DNA of 55,130 nucleotides from Silene noctiflora (taxonomy: Eukaryota > Streptophyta > Magnoliopsida > Caryophyllales > Caryophyllaceae), in contig VHZZ01001694.1 of assembly GCA_009801015.1 (NCBI GenBank), forward strand, positions 36,749 through 91,878, in the 5' to 3' direction. This document shows, piece by piece, positions 39,696 through 49,897 of this stretch; positions within the stretch are counted from its first letter, which is position 1, and each line of letters opens with the position of its first letter. The translations under genes were made by a program, and so were the position numbers. The notes beneath the pieces are model-generated. The model was not told the DNA's origin, did not search any database, and saw only the letters and a list, made by a program, of their open reading frames with translations.

Positions 39696-41175
39696 TCACA
39701 AGGCCATCAGATTTACACAAAGCAATCCCGCTACAAGCCAGCACAAAGTAGCGATTGTCGGGCAAACAACCACACCCAAACTGCGCTTAAGAAGCCCAAC
39801 ATCATACTTCGGCTCGAGATTCGGGCTAAAAAGCCCGAAATGCCGTTCAAACGTCGGGCCGAATTTCAAATCCTCATCAAACAGAGCAAACACATACGTC
39901 TCAAATGTTCGGTTCGACATCAACGGCGTCCCCGCCCCGGATGTGACGTGACGGACTAGGTTACCATTATACACGGCAGCACATTGTGGGTCCACACCAG
40001 GTTGGAGTGGGTCCCCTTGAGATGGCCAGCCTGTCTCACCAATAACGATGTCCACGTCATCGAACCCTAATCTCATCATAGCACAAAAAACACTATCTAA
40101 TTGTGCATCAAACATGTTCGTATAATTCACATTTGTGTTATAATCGAAGACACCGTGATTCGGCATGAAAAGTGCATAATTTAGGGTTTCATTTGAGGTA
40201 TCAAAGAACGGGTACGGGTTAATTATGAACGGGGACTTTATATCTCTTAAGAACTTCAGCAGCGGTTTAAAAACATGTTCGTCATATCCTTGTCTAAATA
40301 TTCCACTAGACGGAGGACTTGAACTCGACAACACCCCTAGCGAATGAGGTGTCGAGATTTGAATTTTCCGGTCTAATGCCGCGGCTATTAAGGCTCTATG
40401 GAGGGTTTGCATTGCCGGAACTAAGTTGATAATTAAGAGCTTATTACCGGTTGATAAAACCTCGTTACCAACTAGGATTCGGATTATGTTGGTCGAGTCA
40501 ATGTGGGTCAAAATGTTGGTGTTAATCCATTGTTGAGCAAATGTTAGATTTGTAAATTGAGGAATTAGGAGATTAGGGATAGTGATTGTTATGGCTAATT
40601 TAGTATGTGCAAAGGCTTGAAGAACGAATGGATTCGCATCGAAGAGTCTAACCCGGTTGATAATGGTTGAGTCCGTTAGGAATTTTGCGACTTTCTCCGG
40701 TGGTGGAAGGTTATCGGCCATCATCCCGTAATTAACTCCGATCATCGCCTCAATACCTAATCAAAACATCATTATTAACACAAACATACTCGAAATATAT
40801 AAACAGATAATTTAGATAGCGTTATTGGATGATACTGAATTTCGATATATATTACTTTCTCACATATATACGGGAAGTAAAAAAGTGAGTTTTGTATGGA
40901 ACGATCTCACAAATAGGGAGTAAGACTTAATATAAATATAATTAATAATGTATTTCGCTAAGTAATAATGTTAGTTAGCTAGACTCAGAATATATGATGA
41001 TCTCATATAAGTTTACGTGCCCAGGCTACATTCTACGGTCTGGTGTCGTCCTATTATTATTGTCCTTAATTTTATGTTTAAAGTACAAGAGTGCTAAATA
41101 AAAGAAGTTACCTAAAAATTGGAGGATAAATGGAAGAAAAAAGTAGAGGACAGCCTTCATTGATACCGTTGCCAT
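39696..41175 (-). CDS. Glycoside hydrolase family 17 glucan endo-1,3-beta-glucosidase
   Basis: Two exons, 41175-41112 and 40756-39696, join in phase to give 374 residues. The first encodes a signal peptide (MATVSMKAVLYFFLPFILQF); the mature chain starts near IEAMIGVNYG, the first strand of the GH17 barrel. The general acid is probably E120 (LVGNEVL) and the nucleophile E262 (VIGETGWPS). NPYPFF and FALFDEDLKFGPTFERHFGLF are further GH17 signatures. These enzymes cut beta-1,3-glucan (callose, fungal walls) in the cell wall or at plasmodesmata. No X8 domain is seen. The chain ends in a hydrophobic segment (about residues 350-374), suggesting a GPI signal or membrane anchor. It is tail-to-tail with BiP. 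Confidence 0.92.
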
Positions 41176-41843
41176 ATTAAGGGAAGAAACTAACAAATTT
41201 TGGAAGATGTACTTGGATAACTTGGAGCTCAAACTTTAACTTGTAAGAATGGGTATATATTTTTGGAGATTCTTTTCTTTGTTTATAAATTAGGTTTGGC
41301 ATCATTTAGTTATAAATTATTATTTCCTCTTTCGCCTTCATTTGTTCATCTTGTTTATTTTTCGTAAGAGGTATTTTTTAATTGAAAATAAATAAGTGAT
41401 TGAGATCGAGGGAGTAATTAACTAGCTTAGCTGACGAGTTAAGCACACACTTACTAATGATGTTTTTATTTTATTTTATTTTATTCTATTTATGTCGTTC
41501 AATTTGTTTTTATTACATTTTTTTTATGAATATGATTAAATTACATGTTTATATTTGTGAATTGTGATTCATACCTTGAAGTCAACACATTCAATTTTAC
41601 AAGTCATGAATTTTCCATGACAAAGACTTTGCATAGAATGGTAGAGAATGCCTCCTATTTCATGCATGATGAGAAAAATCATAAAACTTTAAATTATCAT
41701 ATATAATAATAGAATTACTATATCAGAGATAAATGAGCATTTAAAATGTAAAAATAGAATTACTATATCTATATTAAAAATAAAAAATTAAAAGTAAATA
41801 CAACACAACCATAACAAAGATCAACAATGTTTAGTTACAATCC
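41176..41843. other. Upstream region of the GH17 gene
   Basis: AT-rich sequence without an exon. The promoter of the minus-strand glucanase should lie within the first few hundred bases, but no element stands out. Confidence 0.45.
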
Positions 41844-41988
41844 GTCTCATTGTAGACAGAAACTATCCGTATTCACCCTCTCACAAAATGCAAATGGGAG
41901 GGCAAGTGGGGGTATTCATTTCCCACCCACTTACACTACCCATATTCGTTTTCAGCTTTAGACGGATAGTGTCCGTCTACAATGAGAG
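41844..41988. mobile_element. 145-base foldback MITE
   Basis: The left arm (TCTCATTGTAGACAGAAACT) and the inverted right arm (TCTCATTGTAGACGGACACT) match at 18 of 20 bases, and ATCCGT follows on both arms. The spacer is coding-free. The superfamily and target duplication are not clear. Confidence 0.65.
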
Positions 41989-43614
41989 AATTTGTGTCAG
42001 TACAATGGTATTAATGGGAGTCACGTTGCATGCATTAGAAAGGTTTAATTAGTGAATTATGGTGGTGGTGGTGGTTGATGCATGGGGTTACTATCCATCC
42101 TTATTAGTTACGTAGACCTGCCATTCTACATTTCTACGTGTACATTTCTAAACTAACACTTCTAACTACCATTTCAAACTTACTTTCAAAATACACTCTA
42201 CCGTTAAATACACCAACTACCCCTACAACGACCTAACATAATTAATTGTCTAATTCACCACGAATGTCAAGGGCAATTTCGTCATTTCAAATGACGAAAC
42301 TATATATAAATCTCATGGAAATTCATGTTGAGAAAGAATCAAATGCCTATTTGCATAATGTTTCTTGCTCAAATGAGTATTCCAATCCAATAAGAAGCAA
42401 TTACGGTAGCAGCGATTTAAACCAGAGAATGTCGAAACTCAAAACGAGTCAAGTTAATTTTCAAAAACAAAGACGAATAAAGATGTTGATTGGATTGAGA
42501 TGCTCATTTGAGCAAACAATGTTGTGGAAACAGGCGGAAACAGAATTATATCGCCCAAAATTTACAAAAAGTCACAAATTTTTATCACAGGTAATCCAAT
42601 GCATGTTTTATCTATTAATCGCTTTTATTTAAAAACAATTAAAATCTCGACAAGTTTTAGTTGTAGGCGACTAGGCGGATTGTAGCTCAGTTTCGAGGAT
42701 CACCAGCACGACTAAGGTACGTGAAAACATCCCTTATTATGCATGTTCCATTTTCAAAGTAAAATACTGTCTCAACTCTCAATCATTTGTTTACCTTAAT
42801 CAAGGCCTCAAAGGTAACAAATGATTGAGACCAAAAAAGTACTTAATTTACCACAAGTACTGACATGTACAAGTATAAACCAATCATTTTAACTTGTAAC
42901 TTAAACAATGAAGTCGATTTGTATCTTTAAAGAAGTAATTAGAGATATGTACAAACCGATCTTTATTAAAACTTTCAATATGTGAGTTGCGGGCAAAGGG
43001 TTTTCATGATACAAGCAGAAGAATGAAGACATTTCACAATGAGAGAGAGGCGCAGAATCTGTTCAGTCAATCTTTATCTGGTATCGATGTATCTTACTAC
43101 GAGTTCTCATCAAAATGTAGTCTAATTGACATTCATGAATATTCCCGGTGATAACAATGAAAACATATATCGTACACCCCTTCAGCTGCCATTTGCCAAA
43201 ACAATCAGGATGGCATTTACCAAAACAATTGGAGTCCAAAACAGATAGTAGCACATTCTCGACAATCCAAAATCGATGATCAATGCAACACATTTCACAG
43301 GTCAGGTATTCTTACCATTCCAGATACCTCACAGAATACCAAGGGGAGTTTCGGAATCTACCCTGACTAAGCCTAAGCCCAAACCATTATTTCCAACAAG
43401 ATCAGCTTGAAAGAAGAGATTAAATGCAACAACCAATCTTTTCAATGTTGAGATTCTTTTGAGCATTGGAGGATGTAACTTTGCTTTTGAAATCAATAGA
43501 CTAAACTAATTTTAATGATATGCTCCGTATATGATGTGTGTCATATATTGACTGTTTCCTTGAATTTCGGAGGGTCCAGGCCCTGCCCAGGCTTTTTTAG
43601 ATCCGCCCCTCACT
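41989..43614. other. Intergenic region between GH17 and DPH4 genes
   Basis: A 128-codon open frame at 42246-42632 has no ATG at its first codon, no family resemblance and no splice context, so it is not called. A Stowaway-like foldback lies at 42777-42828. The right part should include the 3'UTR of DPH4; near 43555-43610 there is sequence resembling old transposon ends (AGATCCGCCCCT). Confidence 0.5.
42777..42828. mobile_element. Stowaway-like foldback fragment
   Basis: TCTCAATCATTTGTTTACC and its inverted partner GGTAACAAATGATTGAGA flank a very short spacer. The arms are the Stowaway subterminal sequence, but the outer CTCCCTCCG ends are eroded. Confidence 0.55.
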
Positions 43615-44166
43615 CTATATGTTCTTCTGATCACCAGAAGTGCTACCATCCATGTTAACCAGTATGCGTATTCTAAGTGAACATGAGCCACAAGGAAGGA
43701 CTACACAACTAGGCAAAGCTTGAGGGTTTCTTGCACAGATTTCACCACGATGCTTAACTAACTCATACCCCATTTCTTCTAACTCTGAACAACTAATCAC
43801 AAAGAAGTCACCACATTGACATTGATGACAGAGCTCCATATCTTCCCTCGTATCATCAACCGTCATATCCTCTAAAGCAATCTGGTCTCCAACTATTAAA
43901 TCACTTTGTAGACTACGGAGACTGTGATCATAAAGAGCACGCAACCTTGAATCACCTAGAGTTTCCCAAGCCTTTTTAACTTTCAGAAATCTATCTTCCA
44001 CATATTCGGCTGAATTTGGCAATGTAGATGATTTACATAGTTTATCCGGATGGTATTGGAGAAGAGCTGACCTGTAACTTTGGCGAATATCCTCAAAACT
44101 TGCGTCCTCCTTGACATTCAAAACGTCGTAGTATGTCTCACATGTGGACTGAGTGTGCAACATCAT
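43615..44166 (-). CDS. DPH4: DPH4-like J-domain protein with CSL zinc finger
   Basis: A single coding exon of 183 residues. Residues about 11-82 form a J domain with the HPD tripeptide at 39-41 (QYHPDK) and the typical helix FLKVKKAWETLGD...LYD. Residues about 110-170 form a CSL zinc finger, with Cys 116 and 118 (CQCGDFF) and 159 and 162 (CGSCSLRI) as probable ligands. This domain order is that of DPH4/Jjj3, which delivers iron or electrons to the Dph1-Dph2 step of diphthamide synthesis on elongation factor 2 in the cytosol. The start is MMLHTQ at 44166; a second ATG follows at once. An acceptor at 44207 and a donor at 45298 suggest a leader intron of about 1.1 kb, with the first exon near 45299-45365. 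Confidence 0.9.
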   Translation of the reverse strand: MMLHTQSTCETYYDVLNVKEDASFEDIRQSYRSALLQYHPDKLCKSSTLPNSAEYVEDRFLKVKKAWETLGDSRLRALYDHSLRSLQSDLIVGDQIALEDMTVDDTREDMELCHQCQCGDFFVISCSELEEMGYELVKHRGEICARNPQALPSCVVLPCGSCSLRIRILVNMDGSTSGDQKNI

Positions 44167-45365
44167 GCTCAGAACTTAGCAGGTTCAATCAAGCCCAGCA
44201 TACAAACTGTAGAATAGAAATTGGATGTAAGCTCGAATTATAATGAAGGAAAGATTACTGACAAATTCTATCAGTAAAACAGCACATTCTTGTACAGAGT
44301 ATCATGGTCATAAAAGAAATGAAAGTGACAAAAAGCTATGTAAGTCCGGCCAGTCTGACTGAATATTCCTCAAACATGCTCATATGGGAAACTTCTGCTT
44401 TGTTTTTTTTTTTTTTTGACTGAGATTGTTTGAAAGGAACTGAATTTGAATTAAGTTGGAAAAATGAACTCCATTGAACTGAAATCAAGTCCAAAAGAAC
44501 AGGGCTTAACACTGCAACATTGAAATTTGGAATGAACTACACACTTCAATTTAGAACAATTGGCCAAAATCTCAACAAATTTTGATAAGATTATCAAGTG
44601 GAATACCCTAACACACCACCGTGTAACCTATATTTTTTCAACATTTCACATTGGCTTTGCGTTGTATGTTTGACACTTCAATCTTCCGACACGGCACAAA
44701 ACAATGACACTTCAATTTAGTCGAAAAGCATGACAGTTTTGAGTTCTGACACTTCATTTCAGACCAAAAGCACGGAACGTTTCATACAGTAGTTGTGTGT
44801 CCAACACTAAACACCATGTCGCATCAGCTACTCCCTACATTGCCACTAACTCACAACCAACGAGAACATACACTATCAAAAAAACTTCTAAGGTATTGAT
44901 AGTCTCACTAGTTCGACAATAAAGCGCGAATTGAAAAAACCCCAAAACAAGCACAAGAAATGGGAATGCTCACTTGATCACAGATTGACATTAATCAAAA
45001 TCAGTTTCAAACATCCAAGCACATAACAGTATCTGAGTGATTTCACAAATAAAGGGATACTAATAAACAAAACCCTGAAATTCCATTACCCAGAAAAATT
45101 GACAAAGATTGAGCCATAATCCTATCAAAACCTAATTGAATTATTTGTGCTGATTATAAAATCTTAATTCAATAATTTCTGGAGAATAAAATCATTCAGA
45201 TGATTAAATCCCAATTCAATGGAGAAATCAAGCGGAAACGGAAATGAAATTTAATCACGAAATAAAATAAGAAAAAGAAAGAGAGCGTAGATACTTACAT
45301 GATAATTTGAGGGAGAATAGATGTTCAATCGAACTAATGCGAGTGAAATTGAGATGTTATTTGGG
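44167..45365 (-). other. DPH4 5'UTR with a long leader intron
   Basis: The minus strand has TTCTACAG|TTTGTATGC at 44207/44206 and ATCAT|GTAAGTATC at 45299/45298, good acceptor and donor sites that bracket noncoding DNA. A poly(T) tract and a Tourist-like fragment (about 44400-44506, ending AGAACAGGGC before TTAA) lie in this intron. Confidence 0.5.
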
Positions 45366-45425
45366 CGTTAGGGTTTAGTTTTAAATTTTTAATTAATTAA
45401 CTTTTGCAAGTTGCCATATCACCGG

Positions 45426-45520
45426 AAAAAAAAAAAACTGCTTTACAATATAGAGCAAAGGGAATTCAAATCTACGACCTATTGTTCTCTTAACCACTGG
45501 ACTAAGATATCTTCGGTACC
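45426..45520 (-). mobile_element. tRNA-derived SINE fragment
   Basis: On the minus strand TAGTCCAGTGG (45504-45494) fits a Pol III A box and AGATTTGAATTCC (45472-45460) a degenerate B box, at normal spacing. The element ends in a run of 11 T, as plant Au-type SINEs do. It does not fold as a tRNA. Confidence 0.45.
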
Positions 45521-46482
45521 GTGAGTGAACTTTCGGAATACAATAGAAGTGTATTTAGAAATGAAAATTATTGTCATATACGGTAGATAACTATTTTCTT
45601 GTTGATATAAAAAGCAAAAATTCAGCTCATAAAATATTTAATTTTTTTATTATAGTATTGGAGAATTTGTTATTATTGTCATTTTCTTGAATCTAGTGGT
45701 CTAATTAAAACATACTCATATGTTTCATGGTAATTGATCATAAGATATATACACATAAAATAGTTTTGAGCATATGTTAGGCATTAACAAACCCAAACTA
45801 ATTTAGCTGAAATTTATGTATTTTAGTTGGGACAATTTTATTATATGTTACGAAGTACGTGTATCATTCAACAAAAATCAAGTTTTAGTCTTGGGTGGAA
45901 TTTCTAGAGTTTGACAAATACGGAATAGCTTTGAAAAAGTGATAATGGAATAAAAAGTCATGTTCGTAAACGAGAGAATGTGAAAAAAAATTGATTTTGT
46001 GATTTATGGATGATAGTTCATTTTTCTTTTGGATTATTCTGTTAAATGCAACTGACTTTTATTAGATGATAAGGAGAAAATAAGATTTGACCTATTCATG
46101 AACTCATTCTCATTCATTCAAAATTGTGATAAACGACTCCTAGAGTCCTAAATTTAGACTATCTATCAAATACGACAATTTATTATCCTACGTAATTTAT
46201 TATTATATATAATGTAACAAATCCAAAGTAATTGATATTCAACCACAAACGGTAAACGGATTCTAAAATCGACTATATTACGCCCCTAAAAAATGTTTCT
46301 TAATCTATTTTTTAGATTAAGCCATGTACTTGTGTCTTGTGATACTAATAAATGATTTAGTCAAACCGTCCAATATCGGACCAATTCCATTTCCGTTACC
46401 TTTCCCACGTCTCCAACCAATTGTTCAAAAATCCCCAAAAATAAAACCAAATCCCTAAATTCACCTCAATCAATCCCCTTCA
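45521..46482. other. Intergenic AT-rich DNA
   Basis: No exon is seen. The last 100 bases or so are likely promoter and 5'UTR of the small gene at 46483. Confidence 0.5.
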
Positions 46483-46761
46483 ATGGAGGACAATAACTCG
46501 GCGATTGCACCAACATCTCCGACGACAGGGATGATTTACACGGCGGCGAATTTCGTAGGCTCTTCCGTCGTCTCCGCCTTCTTCACCTCCCTTGAACGCT
46601 GTTCCTGCATCAACCTCACCACTTCTGACGCCGACGACGATGATGAAGATGCCGATAACCGCCTCATGTTCGTCAATTCCACGCGCCATGATGATCCTCG
46701 TCATTCTCTTCCCGCTCCTCCTCCGCCGCCGCCTGCTTCCGTTGATTCTCTCCCTGTTTAA
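46483..46761 (+). CDS. Small plant-specific protein, 92 residues, unknown function
   Basis: A single-exon frame starting at the ATG in CAATGGAGGACAAT, a good plant start context. The centre (MIYTAANFVGSSVVSAFFTS then LERCSCINLTTSD) is what I recall from a family of small uncharacterised plant proteins. An acidic run (DADDDDEDAD) and a proline run (PAPPPPPP) follow. The hydrophobic part is too short for a certain membrane span, though it could be an amphipathic helix. Base composition here is clearly richer in GC than the neighbouring DNA. No catalytic motif is visible. Confidence 0.65.
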   Translation: MEDNNSAIAPTSPTTGMIYTAANFVGSSVVSAFFTSLERCSCINLTTSDADDDDEDADNRLMFVNSTRHDDPRHSLPAPPPPPPASVDSLPV

Positions 46762-47125
46762 TCTCCGCCGCGGTTCGATTGTCGACGTAATCAATTGCTT
46801 TATCTATCGTATATAATTTTGTGATTATGTTTTAATCTAAGTAAAAAAAAAAATTGTATGTTTGTTTGTTTTTGTGAGGAATAATTTTGATTGTTTCTTT
46901 TATTTATGAATATATGAAATTCGACATTTATATTGATTATAAACAATTTATATATTTGTAATCGTGACGGGAAATATCGTAATTTGTGAACATTGGAGAA
47001 TTCTTAGTGTCTTGTTCTTGAAGATGAGAGAATTCATAGTTTAGGTAAAGCTGTGAATTGGTAAAATTTGTTTGTCTTTCATATGTTTGAGGTAGGGAAA
47101 AGATAGATTATTCAGCTAAGTATTA

Positions 47126-47214
47126 CTCCCTCCGTCCCAATCATTTATTTAGCTTTGATTAAAATACACCTGCACTGAATACAAAAGGTAAACATATGAT
47201 TGAGACGGAAAGAG
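47126..47214. mobile_element. Stowaway MITE, 89 bp
   Basis: The ends CTCCCTCCGTCCCAATCAT and (inverted) CTCTTTCCGTCTCAATCAT match the Stowaway terminal consensus. TA dinucleotides at 47124-47125 and 47215-47216 are the target duplication. Confidence 0.85.
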
Positions 47215-47432
47215 TAGTTTGGTGGAAACTAACGAAAATGAACGCTCCAAAATGTATTGCTGATAAGACTGGTAGTACCAGCTCATTGTCTTCTGCTATA
47301 GAGATTGATCAAAGGATCTTATGCATATTTTGGTTTGTGTTCTGCAATCTGTAGAAGGATGTTCATCAGCTAATATGAACTATTTTGTGTTGTGCTAGAC
47401 TACCATGTCGTTTTCTTATTGGAATACTTTGG

Positions 47433-47567
47433 TGTCGTTTGATTGCTCTGTGCAAAGNTGTGACAATATTAGGTGTGGTAAATTGCGTTCTCTGAAATCA
47501 CTTTCATGTCGTTTGATTGCTCTGTGCAAAGTTGTGCAAAGTTGTGACAATATTAGGTGTGGTAAAT
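47433..47567 (+). repeat. Tandem duplication with a 10-base insertion
   Basis: 47433-47483 and 47507-47567 share TGTCGTTTGATTGCTCTGTG and the TGTGACAATATTAGGTGTGG part that follows. The second copy repeats GTTGTGCAAA once more. An N at 47458 lies in the first copy. Confidence 0.85.
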
Positions 47568-48025
47568 CCATTTCCCTCCACCCTTATTTTCTATCCAAAC
47601 AATAGATTTTATATCCCCTACTCTCCCTCCCTTTCTTTTCCCTCCAAACCCCTCAATCCAAATCCAAACACACCCTTAGTTGTGACTAATAAATGCTTAG
47701 TTTCTGTCATATTGCCTTTGAGGGCACACATGAAAGTGATTTGCTGGTTATGGCCTACGCTTTTAAAACAAGCTTTGTTCCAACATGCTGATACCGATAC
47801 TTGGGGATGCTGGTGTATTGCATAGTGACGTTATTGTAGGATTCATGGTGCTCGTGTACATTTTTGCAGAGTTACGTGAGATTTGGTGACAGAAGAAGCA
47901 AAGTCGTGACATTTGCATTCAAAGGATGTTTTAGTTGAACATCACTCATATCACATTCCCTTTTTCTTAGCCATGCTATCTATATTGTCCATTTGTTTCG
48001 GTTTTGTGATTCTGTTTTGCTTCGT

Positions 48026-48180
48026 TTTGTTTGCTTACTGCTAAGGATATTTGCATTTTCACACTCAGTAACATCCTGCATTAGTGCAGACTGGGTTTTG
48101 TACTTTTGTTATGTTTTGTTTGCTTAATGCCAAGGTTTCACATTTTCACATTCAGTAGCATACTGCATTAGTGCAGATTA
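48026..48180 (+). repeat. Diverged tandem duplication
   Basis: About 48026-48092 and 48115-48180 share TTTGTTTGCTTA, ATTTTCACA, TTCAGTA and CTGCATTAGTGCAGA in the same order, with scattered differences. Confidence 0.75.
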
Positions 48181-48756
48181 GGATTTTACCCTGATAAAAC
48201 TTCCGGAAAGAAAATAGCATACTGCAAATGTTTCTCCTCAACTCCAGTCGATGGCAACAGAACCGATTATTCCACTTTCCAAGTTGCCTGTTCAGTTCTC
48301 ATCTCATCCTTGCAGATTACTTTCCACGTACATTAAAACAGTAGAATTCATGAAGGAATTGAAAATTATAGTTGTATGAATATCAATTTAACCATCAACA
48401 CCACCGAGAAGCCTATCAAAAACACTTCCATGGTAAATTAGAGGTATTACGACCATATCCGAAGACAAAATTGAAAATTTTCAAACATCATTTATCGAGT
48501 TTAACGTACAAATATAAAGCTCTTGGATATGCTTTAGAACTTGAGAAACTTGAAATATGGCAACCCATCTGAAAGCGAAGTAGACATAGCCCACTCCTTG
48601 ACCCGTATTTTGTCCTGCTGCGGACCTTCCCTCCTCCACGAGCCAGGTTTTGGCCAACCCTTCCCTGTCACCAGGTCAGTCCGGTCCGTGGCCAGGTCTA
48701 ATTGCAGCATCACAAAAACCGTCAGACAAGTAGACAAACTTCCGGGAAATAGTTAA

Positions 48757-48828
48757 GCTCCTAAATAATGTGATTTCACCTTCATGCTCTGTGCTCCTAA
48801 ATAATGTGATTTCACCTTCATGCTCTGT
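48757..48828 (+). repeat. Perfect tandem duplication, 36 bp x 2
   Basis: 48757-48792 and 48793-48828 are identical (GCTCCTAAATAATGTGATTT...). Confidence 0.95.
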
Positions 48829-49897
48829 CAAGTGCAAGCGTCTCAAAGAGCGTTCAAAACTCCGGGCGCCTGTTTGCGCAAGAATTAAGTGGAAGAGCGA
48901 AAAGGCATTGCAAGTAAGGTTAAATTACACGAATGGAGCACATTTGGCCTTACAATAGCGAGGCGGAGGTGTTGACATGATATTTCTTATAAAGTTATAC
49001 CTAATACAAAAAAGCTATTTCTGAAACCAAGAGAGAACATATATACTCAATTATATAGAAAAACTACATCTAATAATTTCAGTGATTTGTACCAAAAATA
49101 ATATTCCGTACGATGTAGTAATAATTACAGTGAACAGCCCTAGTGTATATACCTCTCTAAAGAAAGATTGATTTATTCATTGATGCTTCTCCAATCTGAT
49201 GTTGACTTGCAACCAAACGATCTAAATGTCGTACTCTTGGGCCGGTGCCCTAGGCCGTGTTTCAGCCCTACCAGCCTAAGCTCCCAATGTGACTGGATCG
49301 GTGATATCTTTATACTGGTTTTCACGACCTAATCTCGGTACAACAAATGTGGCCAGCTTTAGTACCATGTCCATCCTTGGAAGAATAGGAGATAATTAAC
49401 CACCAACTACTAATGTGGGATAACATCGAGTAATCGAGGCTTCTAGGCCAGCCCATGCAAAATCATTCAGTAAGCATATGATGATACCGAGAATTTCCTT
49501 AAAAACAGCATTCAGAGTCAACTAACCTCGGCTTTGCCACTCATTAGTACCTTGTGATCAATTTCCATGCTCACATTCCATAAAATGGCAAGGAGCAAAA
49601 GCACGATAAAGTGAACGCAGGACGAGGCACATTGCAAGGTTTGAGGTTCAATAGGCCAATCCTGAAAAACGCATTATCCGTCCCCGTTTCCATTGTGAAC
49701 CTGCCTGATGGACCATCCCATCAATGAACAACTCTAATATAACCTCAATAGGCTTTCATTGAACAGGAACCATTTCTGAAACTGGATCGACAACTTACCA
49801 TGCCACATGGCAAGAGGGTCACAGCCTCACAGGCCATGGAGAAGTAAAAGCAACCACGTGAAAAGCCCGACTATGAATGAGTATTAAATGTGGGCTT

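Larger units (their letters stand above)
46762..49897. other. 3' region of the small gene and repeat-rich spacer
   Basis: No exon is supported. It contains a Stowaway MITE (47126-47214), three local tandem duplications (47433-47567, 48026-48180, 48757-48828) and a moderately GC-rich block at 48580-48690. The right end should include the 3'UTR of the WD40 gene. Confidence 0.5.

Noticed and set aside
42246-42632. 128-codon frame between GH17 and DPH4
   Set aside because: No ATG at its first codon, AT-rich, no motif or splice context.
42670-42720. tRNA-like GATTGTAGCTCAGTTTCGAG
   Set aside because: It resembles a D-arm only; there is no anticodon or T arm downstream.
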